Below, piece by piece: positions 28,038-36,922 of a stretch of DNA of 64,000 bases. The translations under genes and the position numbers were made by a program. Source of the stretch: Psychrobacter sp. P11G3 (GTDB taxonomy: Bacteria; Pseudomonadota; Gammaproteobacteria; Pseudomonadales; Moraxellaceae). Every line of letters begins with the position of its first letter. Positions within the stretch are counted from its first letter, which is position 1. The notes beneath the pieces are model-generated. The model did no database searches and was not told where the DNA came from. It saw only the letters and a program-made list of their open reading frames with translations. The stretch spans positions 3,192,232-3,256,231 of the forward strand of contig NZ_CM003596.1 of the NCBI RefSeq assembly GCF_001435845.1. Reading direction: 5' to 3'.

Positions 28038-30488
28038 ATGAGCATTGATATGCTTAATCAGCGTGTGCCTAGGCTCGCGCTACTCACAGTGGCAGTCTCT
28101 CTAGGACTATCTGGTTGTTTCGGAGACAACGATAACAATTCAACGTTCGACCCACCAACTTACTCAGCAGATATTCAGCGTACTGAGTTCGGTATACCAC
28201 ATATTACAGCCAATGATTATAAAGGTTTAGGTTACGGCGTAGGTTATGCTTTTGCCGAAGACAACATCTGCTCACTGGCGCGTGAAATCGTCGTGGCCAG
28301 TGGTCAAAGTATGCTGTACCTAGGCGATGAAGGCGATGTGGCAAGCGACATATTTTATACTTGGTATAACTCCCCAGAGAGACGTGCTAGTTTCTTAGCC
28401 GCTCAGGACCCCGAGACTATTGATGCTGTCACAGGCTACGCTGCTGGCTATAGCCGGTATCTACGTGATACAGGTGTTGATAATATCAATCCTGACTGTG
28501 CTGGTGCCGAATGGGTACGTGAGATTACGATTGATGACTTGTTAACTGTCTACGGCAAAGCAAACTTGCGCGGCGGCTTGTCTAATTTTGTTAAACCGAT
28601 CGTGGCAGCAGCACCTCCTGCTCAGAATACGATTATGAACAGCAGTAGAATGCGTACTGTCAGCCCAGAGCCAGCAGTGGAGTTTGATGACTCTACAATC
28701 AATGCGATGAAAGGCGGTAGTAATGCTTATGCATTTGGCAGCGAGGTAACAGGTACGGAAAGTGGTATCTTGTATGGTAATCCGCACGAACCATGGGAAG
28801 GGGTGCAACGCTTTTATGAGTTTCATTTAACCTTACCAGGTGAGATTGACGTAATGGGTTCTGCTCAACAAGGCCAACCATTCATCAATATCGGTTTCAA
28901 CAAGGATGTGGCTTGGAGTCATACAGTCTCTACAGCCAAACGATTTACCCTTTATCAGCTTAGCTTGGTGAATGGTAATCCTATGAAATACAATTATCAA
29001 AATAGTGAAGGTGTATTTGAGCAGCGTGATATTGAACAAGTCGATGTGACCATTCAATTACCAAATAATCAAACGTTGGTTCGTCCTATCTATTTATCAC
29101 AGTATGGGCCTATGCTGAATGTAAAGGCACTGAACGGTCAACTACCTAACTGGGGTGATAATAACCTAGCTTATACCATTCGCGATGCTGCATCTGAGAA
29201 TCCACGTGCCTTGAATCAATGGCGCAGCATGAATAAAGCAACCAGTGTTGAAGATTTGGTCGATAGAATGCAGGATACGCTTGGTCTGGGCTTCGTCAAT
29301 ACTATTGCCACTGATCGCTACGGCAAAGCTCTATATGCCGATATCTCAACCGTACCGCATGTCACTAAACAACAGCTAGAATCTTGTAGTGCCAATGCTG
29401 GCCCGTTCCTTGGCGCATTGATTGCATCAGACTTGCCAGCACTCAATGGTGCTACCGCTGCCTGTGAATGGGGCAATGATGAGGACTCACCACAAGCAGG
29501 TATTTTTGGACGCTCAAACCTACCTTTCTTAATCCGTGATGACTACGTCGCCAACTCAAATGACAGCTATTGGTTGAGCAATCCAAAACAACCACTGACT
29601 GGATTCTCACCGCTCCTACGTCGTCGCTTATCACCATTTTTGGGCGCTAATGCAGTAGATGGTGTGCCACTACTCATGCGTTCACGTATGGGTCTGACGC
29701 AGATTTCAGATCGATTGAGCAATAAAGACCAACTTGGAGGAAATACCTTTAATTTAGATAATATGCAAGACGTCGTTTATGGCAACCGCAGCTATGTTGC
29801 TGAGCTTGTATTAGATGATGTATTAGCAGATTGCCGAGCCAATTCTACCTTGCCTTTGACAAGTGGTGGCACCATCGATGCTGCTCAAGCCTGTGATGTT
29901 CTAAGTAATTGGGACCGCCGTAATAACCTTGATAGTAAAGGCGCTCATGTATTTAGAGAGTTTTGGCGTAAGGTCAACTTTACGGAAACGACGGATGATG
30001 CATTTAGCATAAAATTCGATATCAATGACCCTGTCAACACACCTCGTGGTCTTATCATTAATGATGGCACACGCAAAGCTTTAGGAGATGCTATTACTTA
30101 CTTTAATGAAAAGAATATAGCGCTTGATGCGTCTTTAGCAGACTTACAATATGTCATCGATGCGGGTAATAACGATGAGAAGATTCCTATGCATGGTGGA
30201 TTAGGACGTGAAGGTATCTTTAACGTTGCTCAAAGTCCTGGATTAAATGAAGATGGTACTTATCAGCCAATCACCAATGGCCCTACATACATGCAGACGG
30301 TTACTTTTGACAGTAAAGGCCCAATCGTAGAGGCGTTATTGGCTTATTCTCAAGCGTCAGACAGCACTCGACCTTATCATCGTGATCAGACACGTCGTTA
30401 CTCAGCTAAAGACTGGATACGCTTACCTTTTAGCAAAACTGAAGTCAGCGATCAGGCTGTTGGTAATACTATTCAGCTAAGAGAATAG
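28038..30488 (+). CDS. Penicillin acylase family lipoprotein (Ntn hydrolase)
   Basis: Family S45 N-terminal-nucleophile amidase, related to acyl-homoserine-lactone and penicillin acylases; made as one precursor that cuts itself into alpha and beta chains. The 816-residue protein has a lipoprotein signal with lipobox LSGC near residue 28 followed by an Asp/Asn-rich linker, so it should be anchored in the envelope. The cleavage site is MKGG-SNAYAFG, making Ser at about residue 228 the nucleophile at the start of the beta chain. GGDDDEP-type metal residues and the later PHEPWEG, FKKDVAWSHT-like (NKDVAWSHTVSTAKRFTLY) segments fit the family. The ATG at 28038 has GGA seven bases upstream; another lies at 28026. 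Substrate unknown. Confidence 0.88.
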   Translation: MSIDMLNQRVPRLALLTVAVSLGLSGCFGDNDNNSTFDPPTYSADIQRTEFGIPHITANDYKGLGYGVGYAFAEDNICSLAREIVVASGQSMLYLGDEGDVASDIFYTWYNSPERRASFLAAQDPETIDAVTGYAAGYSRYLRDTGVDNINPDCAGAEWVREITIDDLLTVYGKANLRGGLSNFVKPIVAAAPPAQNTIMNSSRMRTVSPEPAVEFDDSTINAMKGGSNAYAFGSEVTGTESGILYGNPHEPWEGVQRFYEFHLTLPGEIDVMGSAQQGQPFINIGFNKDVAWSHTVSTAKRFTLYQLSLVNGNPMKYNYQNSEGVFEQRDIEQVDVTIQLPNNQTLVRPIYLSQYGPMLNVKALNGQLPNWGDNNLAYTIRDAASENPRALNQWRSMNKATSVEDLVDRMQDTLGLGFVNTIATDRYGKALYADISTVPHVTKQQLESCSANAGPFLGALIASDLPALNGATAACEWGNDEDSPQAGIFGRSNLPFLIRDDYVANSNDSYWLSNPKQPLTGFSPLLRRRLSPFLGANAVDGVPLLMRSRMGLTQISDRLSNKDQLGGNTFNLDNMQDVVYGNRSYVAELVLDDVLADCRANSTLPLTSGGTIDAAQACDVLSNWDRRNNLDSKGAHVFREFWRKVNFTETTDDAFSIKFDINDPVNTPRGLIINDGTRKALGDAITYFNEKNIALDASLADLQYVIDAGNNDEKIPMHGGLGREGIFNVAQSPGLNEDGTYQPITNGPTYMQTVTFDSKGPIVEALLAYSQASDSTRPYHRDQTRRYSAKDWIRLPFSKTEVSDQAVGNTIQLRE

Positions 30489-30521
30489 CTTTAACAGAAA
30501 GATAGATATAAAAGTATAAGT

Positions 30522-30554
30522 AAAAAAACCTCAGCGTCGTTCTGAGGTTTTTTT
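30522..30554 (+). terminator. Terminator after acylase gene
   Basis: Stem AAAAAAACCTCAG / CTGAGGTTTTTTT with loop CGTCGTT, about 35 bases after the stop codon. Confidence 0.92.
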
Positions 30555-30783
30555 ATGTGTAAATAACGCTCTATTTTAATATTTAAGAATACCCACCGAC
30601 CACCCCACTGCTAATAGGGATTTGTTATACTATCTACTATACATTTAGCGATACATACTGCTGCCGATGACGTATTCAAATCTTATTATCGATCAGTCAT
30701 AAAATTGAAAAATAAATACCAAATCTGAAGTCATTGATAATATAAAAACCAGCAGTATCTAGAGTAAAAACGAGGAATATCGC

Positions 30784-32340
30784 ATGACAGACTATTCAGA
30801 ACAGAACACTCAGCAGCCCTACAACCGTGCGGACGAGCCGCCCACGACTGTGCGCCCTGTTACGCAACCTGACAACCCTTATGCCAGTACACGCGGCAGC
30901 ATTACTAGCAAGCAGCTACCAGCATTTGATGAGGCAATCATCAATAAGTACAATCGCTCAGGGCCACGTTATACCTCTTATCCGACTGCTTTAGAATTTA
31001 CTCCAATACCGGATAGCTTTGAGGCTATCGGTCTTGAGACAAAAATCCTGCAGAGTCGCGAAGCGCGTGCTCCCTTATCATTATATTTTCACATACCGTT
31101 TTGCCGCCACCTTTGCTACTACTGTGCTTGCAACAAGATCATTACCAAAAAAAATAGTGATTCTGGCGATTACTTGCAGTATTTAATCGCTGAAATTACG
31201 CATAAGCGCCGCTTGTTATCTACGCCAGAAGGCAGCGACAAACCATTGGTCAAACAGCTACATTTAGGCGGTGGTACACCAACGTTTTTGCGTGATGAAG
31301 AGATGGTGCAATTATGGGAGTTTTTACAGACTCAATTTGAGTTCTTACCAGAAGATGAAGGCGATTATTCTATCGAAATTGATCCTCGCGAGCTGAGTGA
31401 AAACACCTTACAGATATTACGTAATCTCGGTTTCAACCGTATCAGCTTAGGTGTACAAGATTTAGATGAAACCGTGCAAATTGCCGTTAATCGTGTGCAT
31501 TCCGCAGAGCTTATTGAAAGCGTGCTAACAGAAGCACGTGAGCTTGGTTTTCGCTCTATCAATATTGATTTGATTTATGGTTTACCGCATCAAACGCCTG
31601 ATACTTTGGACAAAACCGTAAATCGTATCATCGAGATGTCGCCAGATCGCCTGTCAGTCTTTAACTATGCGCATTTGCCTGAACGATTTAAAGCCCAGCG
31701 TCAGATAAAAGATGAAGACTTGCCTAGCCCAGCTGCCAAACTGACGATGCTCGGCAATACTGTCAACACATTGACCGAAGCTGGCTATCAATATATCGGG
31801 ATCGATCACTTTGCCAAACCTAATGACGAGTTGGCTATTGCCCAGCGCGAAGGTAAACTACATCGTAATTTTCAGGGTTACACCATCATGGGAGATTGTG
31901 ACTTATTAGGTTTTGGTGTCTCATCAATCAGTCAGATTTCTAATGCCAATACGCGCTATATTTTGCAAAACGATACTGATCTACAGAGCTATCAAGCCAA
32001 GATTGATATGGCGAAAATCAATCCAACTGTCATGCCTGCGGTAAAGTACATAAAAACCTCTATCAAAGACCGCTTGCGTGAATATGCCATCATGAACCTA
32101 CTGTGTCATGATTACCTCGATTTTAAAGATGTGAATCAAAAGTTTGGTATCGATGCCATCACCTACTTTATTAATGAGATACAGCAGTTAGGCGCTATGC
32201 AAGACGATAGATTGATTGATATGGATGCAGCAGGTATTCGTGTCTTACCCAGAGGTCGCTTGCTTGGCCGTAACGTCGCCATGGTATTTGATGAATACTT
32301 GGACAAGAAACACCAAAACCGCTTTTCAAAAGTTATCTAA
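30784..32340 (+). CDS. hemN: HemN, oxygen-independent coproporphyrinogen III oxidase
   Basis: Radical-SAM enzyme converting coproporphyrinogen III to protoporphyrinogen IX without oxygen in haem synthesis. The 4Fe-4S motif is CRHLCYYCACNK, with the additional Cys that marks true HemN; GGGTPTFL binds SAM. 518 residues, about 60 longer than E. coli HemN because of a Pro/Thr/Gln-rich disordered N-terminus (about 1-45) before YNRSGPRYTSYPTALEF, the canonical start. C-terminal HemN domain ends LPRGRLLGRNVAMVFDEYL. GAGGAA lies near the ATG. I saw no clear FNR site upstream. Confidence 0.96.
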   Translation: MTDYSEQNTQQPYNRADEPPTTVRPVTQPDNPYASTRGSITSKQLPAFDEAIINKYNRSGPRYTSYPTALEFTPIPDSFEAIGLETKILQSREARAPLSLYFHIPFCRHLCYYCACNKIITKKNSDSGDYLQYLIAEITHKRRLLSTPEGSDKPLVKQLHLGGGTPTFLRDEEMVQLWEFLQTQFEFLPEDEGDYSIEIDPRELSENTLQILRNLGFNRISLGVQDLDETVQIAVNRVHSAELIESVLTEARELGFRSINIDLIYGLPHQTPDTLDKTVNRIIEMSPDRLSVFNYAHLPERFKAQRQIKDEDLPSPAAKLTMLGNTVNTLTEAGYQYIGIDHFAKPNDELAIAQREGKLHRNFQGYTIMGDCDLLGFGVSSISQISNANTRYILQNDTDLQSYQAKIDMAKINPTVMPAVKYIKTSIKDRLREYAIMNLLCHDYLDFKDVNQKFGIDAITYFINEIQQLGAMQDDRLIDMDAAGIRVLPRGRLLGRNVAMVFDEYLDKKHQNRFSKVI

Positions 32341-32372
32341 GTTAGCGAGTCATTCGTCCAATTAATAGACAT

Positions 32373-32402
32373 AAAAAAGACCTCAAACGAGGTCTTTTTT
32401 TA
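32373..32402. terminator. Bidirectional terminator hemN / SPFH gene
   Basis: Stem AAAAAAGACCTC / GAGGTCTTTTTT around AAAC, between convergent genes; T runs on both strands. Confidence 0.92.
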
Positions 32403-32418
32403 ACAGTGCTATGATTTC

Positions 32419-33279
32419 TTACACTTTTAATTTATCACCGACCATACCTTTTACGGTACTTAAAATATCAGCAGGTAACACCACCATTTTGGAGTTGTCA
32501 GATTCAGCCAGCTCTCGTATCGCTTTGATATATTGCTCACCAAGCAAGTATACAATCGGCATCTCTTCCTCGCCCATCGCACTGGTAATCAAACGAATCG
32601 ACTCTTCAGAACCTCTGGCTAGTACGACCTGCGCTTCAGCATCACGGCGTGACGCTTCCAAGCGACCATCCGCTTCTAAGATAGCAGCTTGCTTTTGACC
32701 ATCAGCACGGGTCACGGTCGCACGGCGTAAACGCTCTGCCGCTGCTTGCTCTTCCATAGATGCTTGCATGGTTTGCGAAGGATTAATATCTTGAATCTCT
32801 ACTGTCTTAAGGGTAATACCCCAATCTGCGATATCTTCTGAAATCGCATGTTTGAGCTTGGTTTTGATCTCGTCGCGACTAGACAATGCACTATCAAGAT
32901 CCATTTCACCAATAATCGAACGTAGCGATGTTTGCACCAGATTACGGATACCGTATTCATAATCTTCAATACCATAGACCGCTTTGTCAGGACGCACGAT
33001 ATTAATATACGCGACAGCGTTTGCAATGATAACGACGTTGTCACGAGTAATGACTTCTTGTGACGGAATATCGAGTACGATGTCCTTGGTCGTTACTTTA
33101 TAAGCCACATCATCTACATAAGGGATGATGAGGTTAAGCCCAGGCTCTAGCGTTTGGCTATACTTACCCAGTCGCTGCACTACCCATTTATAACCTTGCG
33201 GTACTATACGTACGCCTTTAAACACGGTGAATACCACCAGTGCAATCAATACCACCATGACAATACTAAAGCTTTCCAT
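32419..33279 (-). CDS. SPFH/Band 7 protein (QmcA/stomatin type)
   Basis: 286-residue membrane-anchored protein of the stomatin/QmcA group. One N-terminal hydrophobic segment (about 4-24), then the band-7 domain (about 28-190: VPQGYKWVVQRLGKYSQTLEPGLNLIIPYVDDVAYKV) and a helical, charged region (about 170-240, MEEQAAAERLRRATVTRADGQKQAAIL) that oligomerises into large rings. The family organises membrane microdomains and interacts with FtsH-type proteases; exact role here is unknown. The NfeD-like gene directly upstream is the usual partner of this family. Confidence 0.9.
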   Translation of the reverse strand: MESFSIVMVVLIALVVFTVFKGVRIVPQGYKWVVQRLGKYSQTLEPGLNLIIPYVDDVAYKVTTKDIVLDIPSQEVITRDNVVIIANAVAYINIVRPDKAVYGIEDYEYGIRNLVQTSLRSIIGEMDLDSALSSRDEIKTKLKHAISEDIADWGITLKTVEIQDINPSQTMQASMEEQAAAERLRRATVTRADGQKQAAILEADGRLEASRRDAEAQVVLARGSEESIRLITSAMGEEEMPIVYLLGEQYIKAIRELAESDNSKMVVLPADILSTVKGMVGDKLKV

Positions 33280-33295
33280 AACTCATCCCTTATTA

Positions 33296-33790
33296 TTATA
33301 CCTGCATACTTTTATGCATTGCTGCCTGCGCTTTTGTACTGCTCACAATCAGCTCATTACCAACAATATCAGTCACTACTACCCTATCGCCGATTGCCAC
33401 TTGCTCCCCTCTCGTACGGCACATCCATTCAGCCGCACCAACGATAGGAACACTAAACCTAACTGTGCCAGCTTTATCTAGCTGCGGTGACACGATAATC
33501 ATCCCTACCTCACCAACTATGACACTACCGCCTAGCCCAGCTTTGGTACGATCTACTGACAACGGTTTGATAAATTTAAACCAAGCTAGCAAAAACACAG
33601 CAGAGAGCACTAACCAGACGATAATCTGAACAGAGACAGAAATAGGCAATAGCCATGATAGCGCTGCAACGATGATGGCAGCGGCGCCAAACCACAAACT
33701 GGCAAACGTCGGTACAAACATCTCAACGATTAGTAATAAGAAGCCCAATACTAACCAATGCCAAGGTTCAATCATCCAAAGTATCTCCAT
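33296..33790 (-). CDS. NfeD family membrane protein
   Basis: About 164 residues. Two or three membrane helices near the N-terminus (WHWLVLGFLLLIVEMFVPTFASLWFGAAAIIVAALSW and a following VSVQIIVWLVLSAVFLLAWF), then a soluble OB-fold domain (about 95-160) with GLGGSVIVGEVGMI and VAIGDRVVVTDIVGNELIV. This is the short NfeD class that pairs with an SPFH protein; the SPFH gene lies 16 bases downstream. The ATG at 33790 gives MEILWMIEPWHW; the next Met at 33775 has GGAG nine bases upstream and is an equally good start. A membrane-microdomain partner by context. Confidence 0.85.
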   Translation of the reverse strand: MEILWMIEPWHWLVLGFLLLIVEMFVPTFASLWFGAAAIIVAALSWLLPISVSVQIIVWLVLSAVFLLAWFKFIKPLSVDRTKAGLGGSVIVGEVGMIIVSPQLDKAGTVRFSVPIVGAAEWMCRTRGEQVAIGDRVVVTDIVGNELIVSSTKAQAAMHKSMQV

Positions 33791-33932
33791 CCTTGCCACC
33801 ATTCCTATCTTTATCATTCCAGTTTTTAATGTAGCACATTTTTAAGGATAACAACGCTTTAACGATAATGATATATTATCGGTGAGCTACTTATAAATTA
33901 TTACCTTAAAAACTTCATCATAAATTTTAAGC

Positions 33933-33966
33933 AAAAAAAAACGACCACTTAAAGTGATCGTTTTTT
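33933..33966 (-). terminator. Terminator of beta-barrel gene 1
   Basis: On the minus strand the hairpin ACGATCACTT / AAGTGGTCGT (one G-T pair) is followed by a run of T. Nearly identical to the terminator at 34702-34733. Confidence 0.85.
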
Positions 33967-33982
33967 AGCTAAGATTCAAGGC

Positions 33983-34558
33983 TTAGAATTTGTAATGTGC
34001 ACCTAATGTAATACCATTAGAGTCTAAATCATCGCCTTCATCTTCGATGGTAGGATAAAAGTTGTACATAGCTTCGATGCTTGCTACAGGAGTAATATTG
34101 TATCCAATGCCTAAACCACCGGCCAACCCTGTATCAGAATAGCTATAGCTTTCGTTTTCGCTAGCGTCAAATTTATTTGTGTAGTCTCCATCGATTTTAC
34201 TCTTTGCGATACCTAAACGACCTTTAGCATACAAGGCTGTGTTTGGAAAAGCATAATCATAAGTACCATACAAGCCATATACCTCAGCGTTGTATTCAGA
34301 TTTCTCAAAGCTATCATTGAACGCGTCAGCATCACCAGTGGTTAGATATTCAGCTTCAACACCAAGGTTTGGAGTAAACTTGTAGCCACCGTAAACACCG
34401 TATGATACTGCATCATCATCTACGTCATCTGGGCTATATTGACCAATTTTAGCACCAGCGTACGATTGGCCAGCACCAAAGGAGATTGCTGCTTGTGCAC
34501 TCATTGTCACTACTGAACCGAAGATTGCTGCGATTAAAGCCTTTTGTAGATTTTTCAT
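33983..34558 (-). CDS. Outer-membrane beta-barrel protein (paralogue 1)
   Basis: 191-residue protein with a signal peptide ending at SAQA-AISF near residue 23. The mature part is a small barrel with alternating aromatic strands: YAGAKIGQY, YGVYGGYKF, LGVEAEYLTTGD, YGLYGTYDYAFPNTALYAKGRLGIA, GLGIGYNITPVASIEAMYNF, ending in a C-terminal Phe (LGAHYKF), the usual outer-membrane assembly signal. Likely eight strands, similar to the OmpX/OmpA-transmembrane type. It is a paralogue of the next upstream gene; function unknown, perhaps a porin-like or adhesin-type barrel. Confidence 0.85.
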   Translation of the reverse strand: MKNLQKALIAAIFGSVVTMSAQAAISFGAGQSYAGAKIGQYSPDDVDDDAVSYGVYGGYKFTPNLGVEAEYLTTGDADAFNDSFEKSEYNAEVYGLYGTYDYAFPNTALYAKGRLGIAKSKIDGDYTNKFDASENESYSYSDTGLAGGLGIGYNITPVASIEAMYNFYPTIEDEGDDLDSNGITLGAHYKF

Positions 34559-34701
34559 AGATTGTTCTCAATTTTAGGTTTAGTAGAAAAACAACTTTCT
34601 AGTTATCAGATTTTACTGAACTATTTTTCACTAAATAGCAGTGTTAGTATCATACCAAACTGTTTGATAAAGTAAACATATGTTTTATATAATTTTAAGC
34701 G

Positions 34702-34733
34702 AAAAAAAACGACCACTTAAAGTGATCGTTTCT
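34702..34733 (-). terminator. Terminator of beta-barrel gene 2
   Basis: The same hairpin core as at 33933-33966 (ACGACCACTT AAAGTGATCGT on the plus strand), with the same A-rich lead. It lies in the gap between the two paralogous barrel genes. Confidence 0.8.
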
Positions 34734-34773
34734 TTATTATAGCTGTTTAGCTAAAAACTTGTTTTCTAAGTAA

Positions 34774-35310
34774 TTAGAATTTTAGCTGTGCGCCAACAGT
34801 CATAAGATCTGTATCATCGCCTAGCATATCGTATTCAGCTTCAACACTGAAGTCAGAGTTTACTGCATAACCAAGACCTACGCCGCCAGCAAGGTTAGTA
34901 TCGTCTTTTGAACCGTCGTATAAACCTAAAGTAGTATTAGATGCTTCTACTTCAGTTTTCGCAACACCTAGTTTACCTTTTGCATATAGACCACTGTTTG
35001 GGAATGCATAACGGTAAGTACCATAGGCGCCATATGTTTTAGCATCGATGTCACCGCCTCTATAATCGGCATCATCTGAACCTACATATTCTGCTTCTAC
35101 ACCGAAGTTAGGATCAAAGTTATAACCAGCAGTTACACCATATGCAGTTGGATCATCAGCGCCATCGATATCTAGATCGAATTGACCAACTTTAGCAGCG
35201 ACATATGGCTGACCTGTGTAGCCGTTGCCATAGTTAACAGCGGCTTGTGCACCTACAGAAAGTAAAGAACCAGTTGCTAGTGCAAGTATTGTTTTTTGTA
35301 GAGTTTTCAT
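34774..35310 (-). CDS. Outer-membrane beta-barrel protein (paralogue 2)
   Basis: 178 residues from the chosen ATG, which has AAGGAG six bases upstream; the frame runs 32 codons further without a signal. Signal peptide ends at GAQA-AVNY. Strand pattern resembles paralogue 1: YVAAKVGQFDLDID, YGVTAGYNFDPNFGVEAEYVGSDD, YGAYGTYRYAFPNSGLYAKGKLGVAKTE, GVGLGYAVNSDFSVEAEYDM, ending VGAQLKF with a C-terminal Phe. Tandem duplication is evident from protein and terminator similarity; this copy is upstream and probably transcribed first. Function unknown. Confidence 0.85.
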   Translation of the reverse strand: MKTLQKTILALATGSLLSVGAQAAVNYGNGYTGQPYVAAKVGQFDLDIDGADDPTAYGVTAGYNFDPNFGVEAEYVGSDDADYRGGDIDAKTYGAYGTYRYAFPNSGLYAKGKLGVAKTEVEASNTTLGLYDGSKDDTNLAGGVGLGYAVNSDFSVEAEYDMLGDDTDLMTVGAQLKF

Positions 35311-35618
35311 TATTAGCTCCTTGAAAGAAATTTGGACAAACAAGTTATTTATTTGTTTATATTGGCCTTGTGGCCCTATCGCCTTGTCTGCTAACGATGA
35401 ATACATAGTAACAAACTATTTCAGACACTCTGTCAGTGTTTAATGGTACGAAAGTTAAGATTTGAAAGTATTCATCAGTGTATGGGTTACAAAGGCTTAG
35501 ATATGAAACCTTTTGTTACATCCACCCAGTTTATGCAATAATCCGTACTCATTTCACAGTTTTCTTGCTATAAAAATCAGCTAAATATGACTGATATAAC
35601 AATAATTAGAGAGAAAAA
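35311..35618. other. Divergent intergenic region barrel gene / bioF
   Basis: About 300 bases of promoter region. A TTGCTATAAAAA stretch near 35567 may be the bioF -10. Two GTTAC-containing words (near 35487 and 35514) flank a loose inverted repeat ACAAAGG/CCTTTTGT, but it does not fit the usual BirA operator. No gene is seen. Confidence 0.45.
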
Positions 35619-36851
35619 ATGCAAAATTCTATCACTGAGCGTTTGCAAAGCGCACTTGCAGACTTAAAAGCAAAGCAGCAGTATCGTCAATTACCAAATC
35701 TAAAGCATGATGGACGATATGTGATTAGCAATGGTAAGGCTTTACTCAATATTGCGAGTAATGATTATCTTGGTTTAGGTGGCGATACCGAGATGCAAGC
35801 TGAATTTCTAGCTCAAGTGGGACAGCTATCTACTACACACACTCCTAAAATGAGTGCCACTTCCTCACGCCTACTGACAGGCAACGATATACAGTTAGAA
35901 GCTCTAGAAGAAGAACTGCAAAACTGGTATCAAAGCGCCATAAAGAAACAGAGTTCAACCAACTCCAAATCTGTATTGGTATTGAACAGTGGCTATCACG
36001 CCAACCTAGGTATCTTGCCAGCATTGACAGCTTTGCCAGTCAAAACACTCATTTTGGCTGACAAGCTAGTACATGCTAGCATTATCGATGGGATGCGCCT
36101 GAGCCAAAGCAAACTTGTTACCTATCGTCGTTACCGTCATAACGATTACGAGCATTTAGCCAAGTTTATTGAACAAGTAGACGAGACGGTCGAACGCATC
36201 ATTATTGTCACCGAGAGTATATTTAGTATGGATGGTGACCGTGCTGATTTGCCTCAACTAGTACAATTAAAATCCAAAGATGCTCGTATTGAGCTGTATG
36301 TCGATGAAGCACATGCTGTTGGAGTGCTTGGCGATACAGGTTTAGGGTTGGCGGAAGAAACAAATACCTTGGCGGATATTGACTACTTGGTGGGTACCTT
36401 TGGTAAAGCATTTGCTTCAATTGGTGCTTATATCATGTGTGATGAGGTCGTCAAACAATGGCTAATTAATGCCATGCGTCCACTGATTTTCAGCACTGCA
36501 CTTCCTCCTATCAATCACGCATGGACACGATTTATCTTAGCCAAAATGCCAACCTTAACCGACCAACGTATGCATTTAGCGCAATTGTCTATCACACTGA
36601 GCCAAGCTATCGACCCACAACACCGTGTATCACCTACTGCTCAACATATCAGTTACGACTCTCCTATCATTCCTTATATATTGGGCGATAATGCGCGTGC
36701 GCTTGCCAAAGCCCAGCAGTTACAGGCAGCAGGATTTTACGCGCTGCCTATCAGGCCGCCTACTGTACCTGCAAACACTGCCCGTATTCGCTTAGTTATG
36801 AATGCCAAACTGACTAACGAAGACTGCGAGCGATTGATACAGCAGTTGTAA
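35619..36851 (+). CDS. bioF: BioF, 8-amino-7-oxononanoate synthase
   Basis: PLP enzyme of the alpha-oxoamine synthase family; condenses pimeloyl-ACP (or CoA) with alanine in biotin synthesis. 410 residues, slightly longer than usual. Visible: N-terminal RYVISNGKALLNIASNDYLGL, SRLLTGN, NSGYHANLGILPAL, ESIFSMDGDRADL, DEAHAVGVLGDTGLG and the PLP Lys in GTFGKAFASIGAY. AGAG near the start. bioC follows after about 70 bases in the same direction; other bio genes are not in the window. Confidence 0.96.
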   Translation: MQNSITERLQSALADLKAKQQYRQLPNLKHDGRYVISNGKALLNIASNDYLGLGGDTEMQAEFLAQVGQLSTTHTPKMSATSSRLLTGNDIQLEALEEELQNWYQSAIKKQSSTNSKSVLVLNSGYHANLGILPALTALPVKTLILADKLVHASIIDGMRLSQSKLVTYRRYRHNDYEHLAKFIEQVDETVERIIIVTESIFSMDGDRADLPQLVQLKSKDARIELYVDEAHAVGVLGDTGLGLAEETNTLADIDYLVGTFGKAFASIGAYIMCDEVVKQWLINAMRPLIFSTALPPINHAWTRFILAKMPTLTDQRMHLAQLSITLSQAIDPQHRVSPTAQHISYDSPIIPYILGDNARALAKAQQLQAAGFYALPIRPPTVPANTARIRLVMNAKLTNEDCERLIQQL

Positions 36852-36922
36852 CTTTATCGTTTGACACAAACTTTATTTCTACTATTGATAGATAACTGGC
36901 GCACTTGGACATAATAAAGCCT

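Noticed and set aside
30600..30783. FNR site before hemN
   Set aside because: Only a TTGAT half-site near the start; no TTGAT-N4-ATCAA pair.
35455..35618. BirA operator before bioF
   Set aside because: Only a loose inverted repeat around GTTAC words; it does not match the spaced TTGTAAACC/GGTTTACAA pattern.
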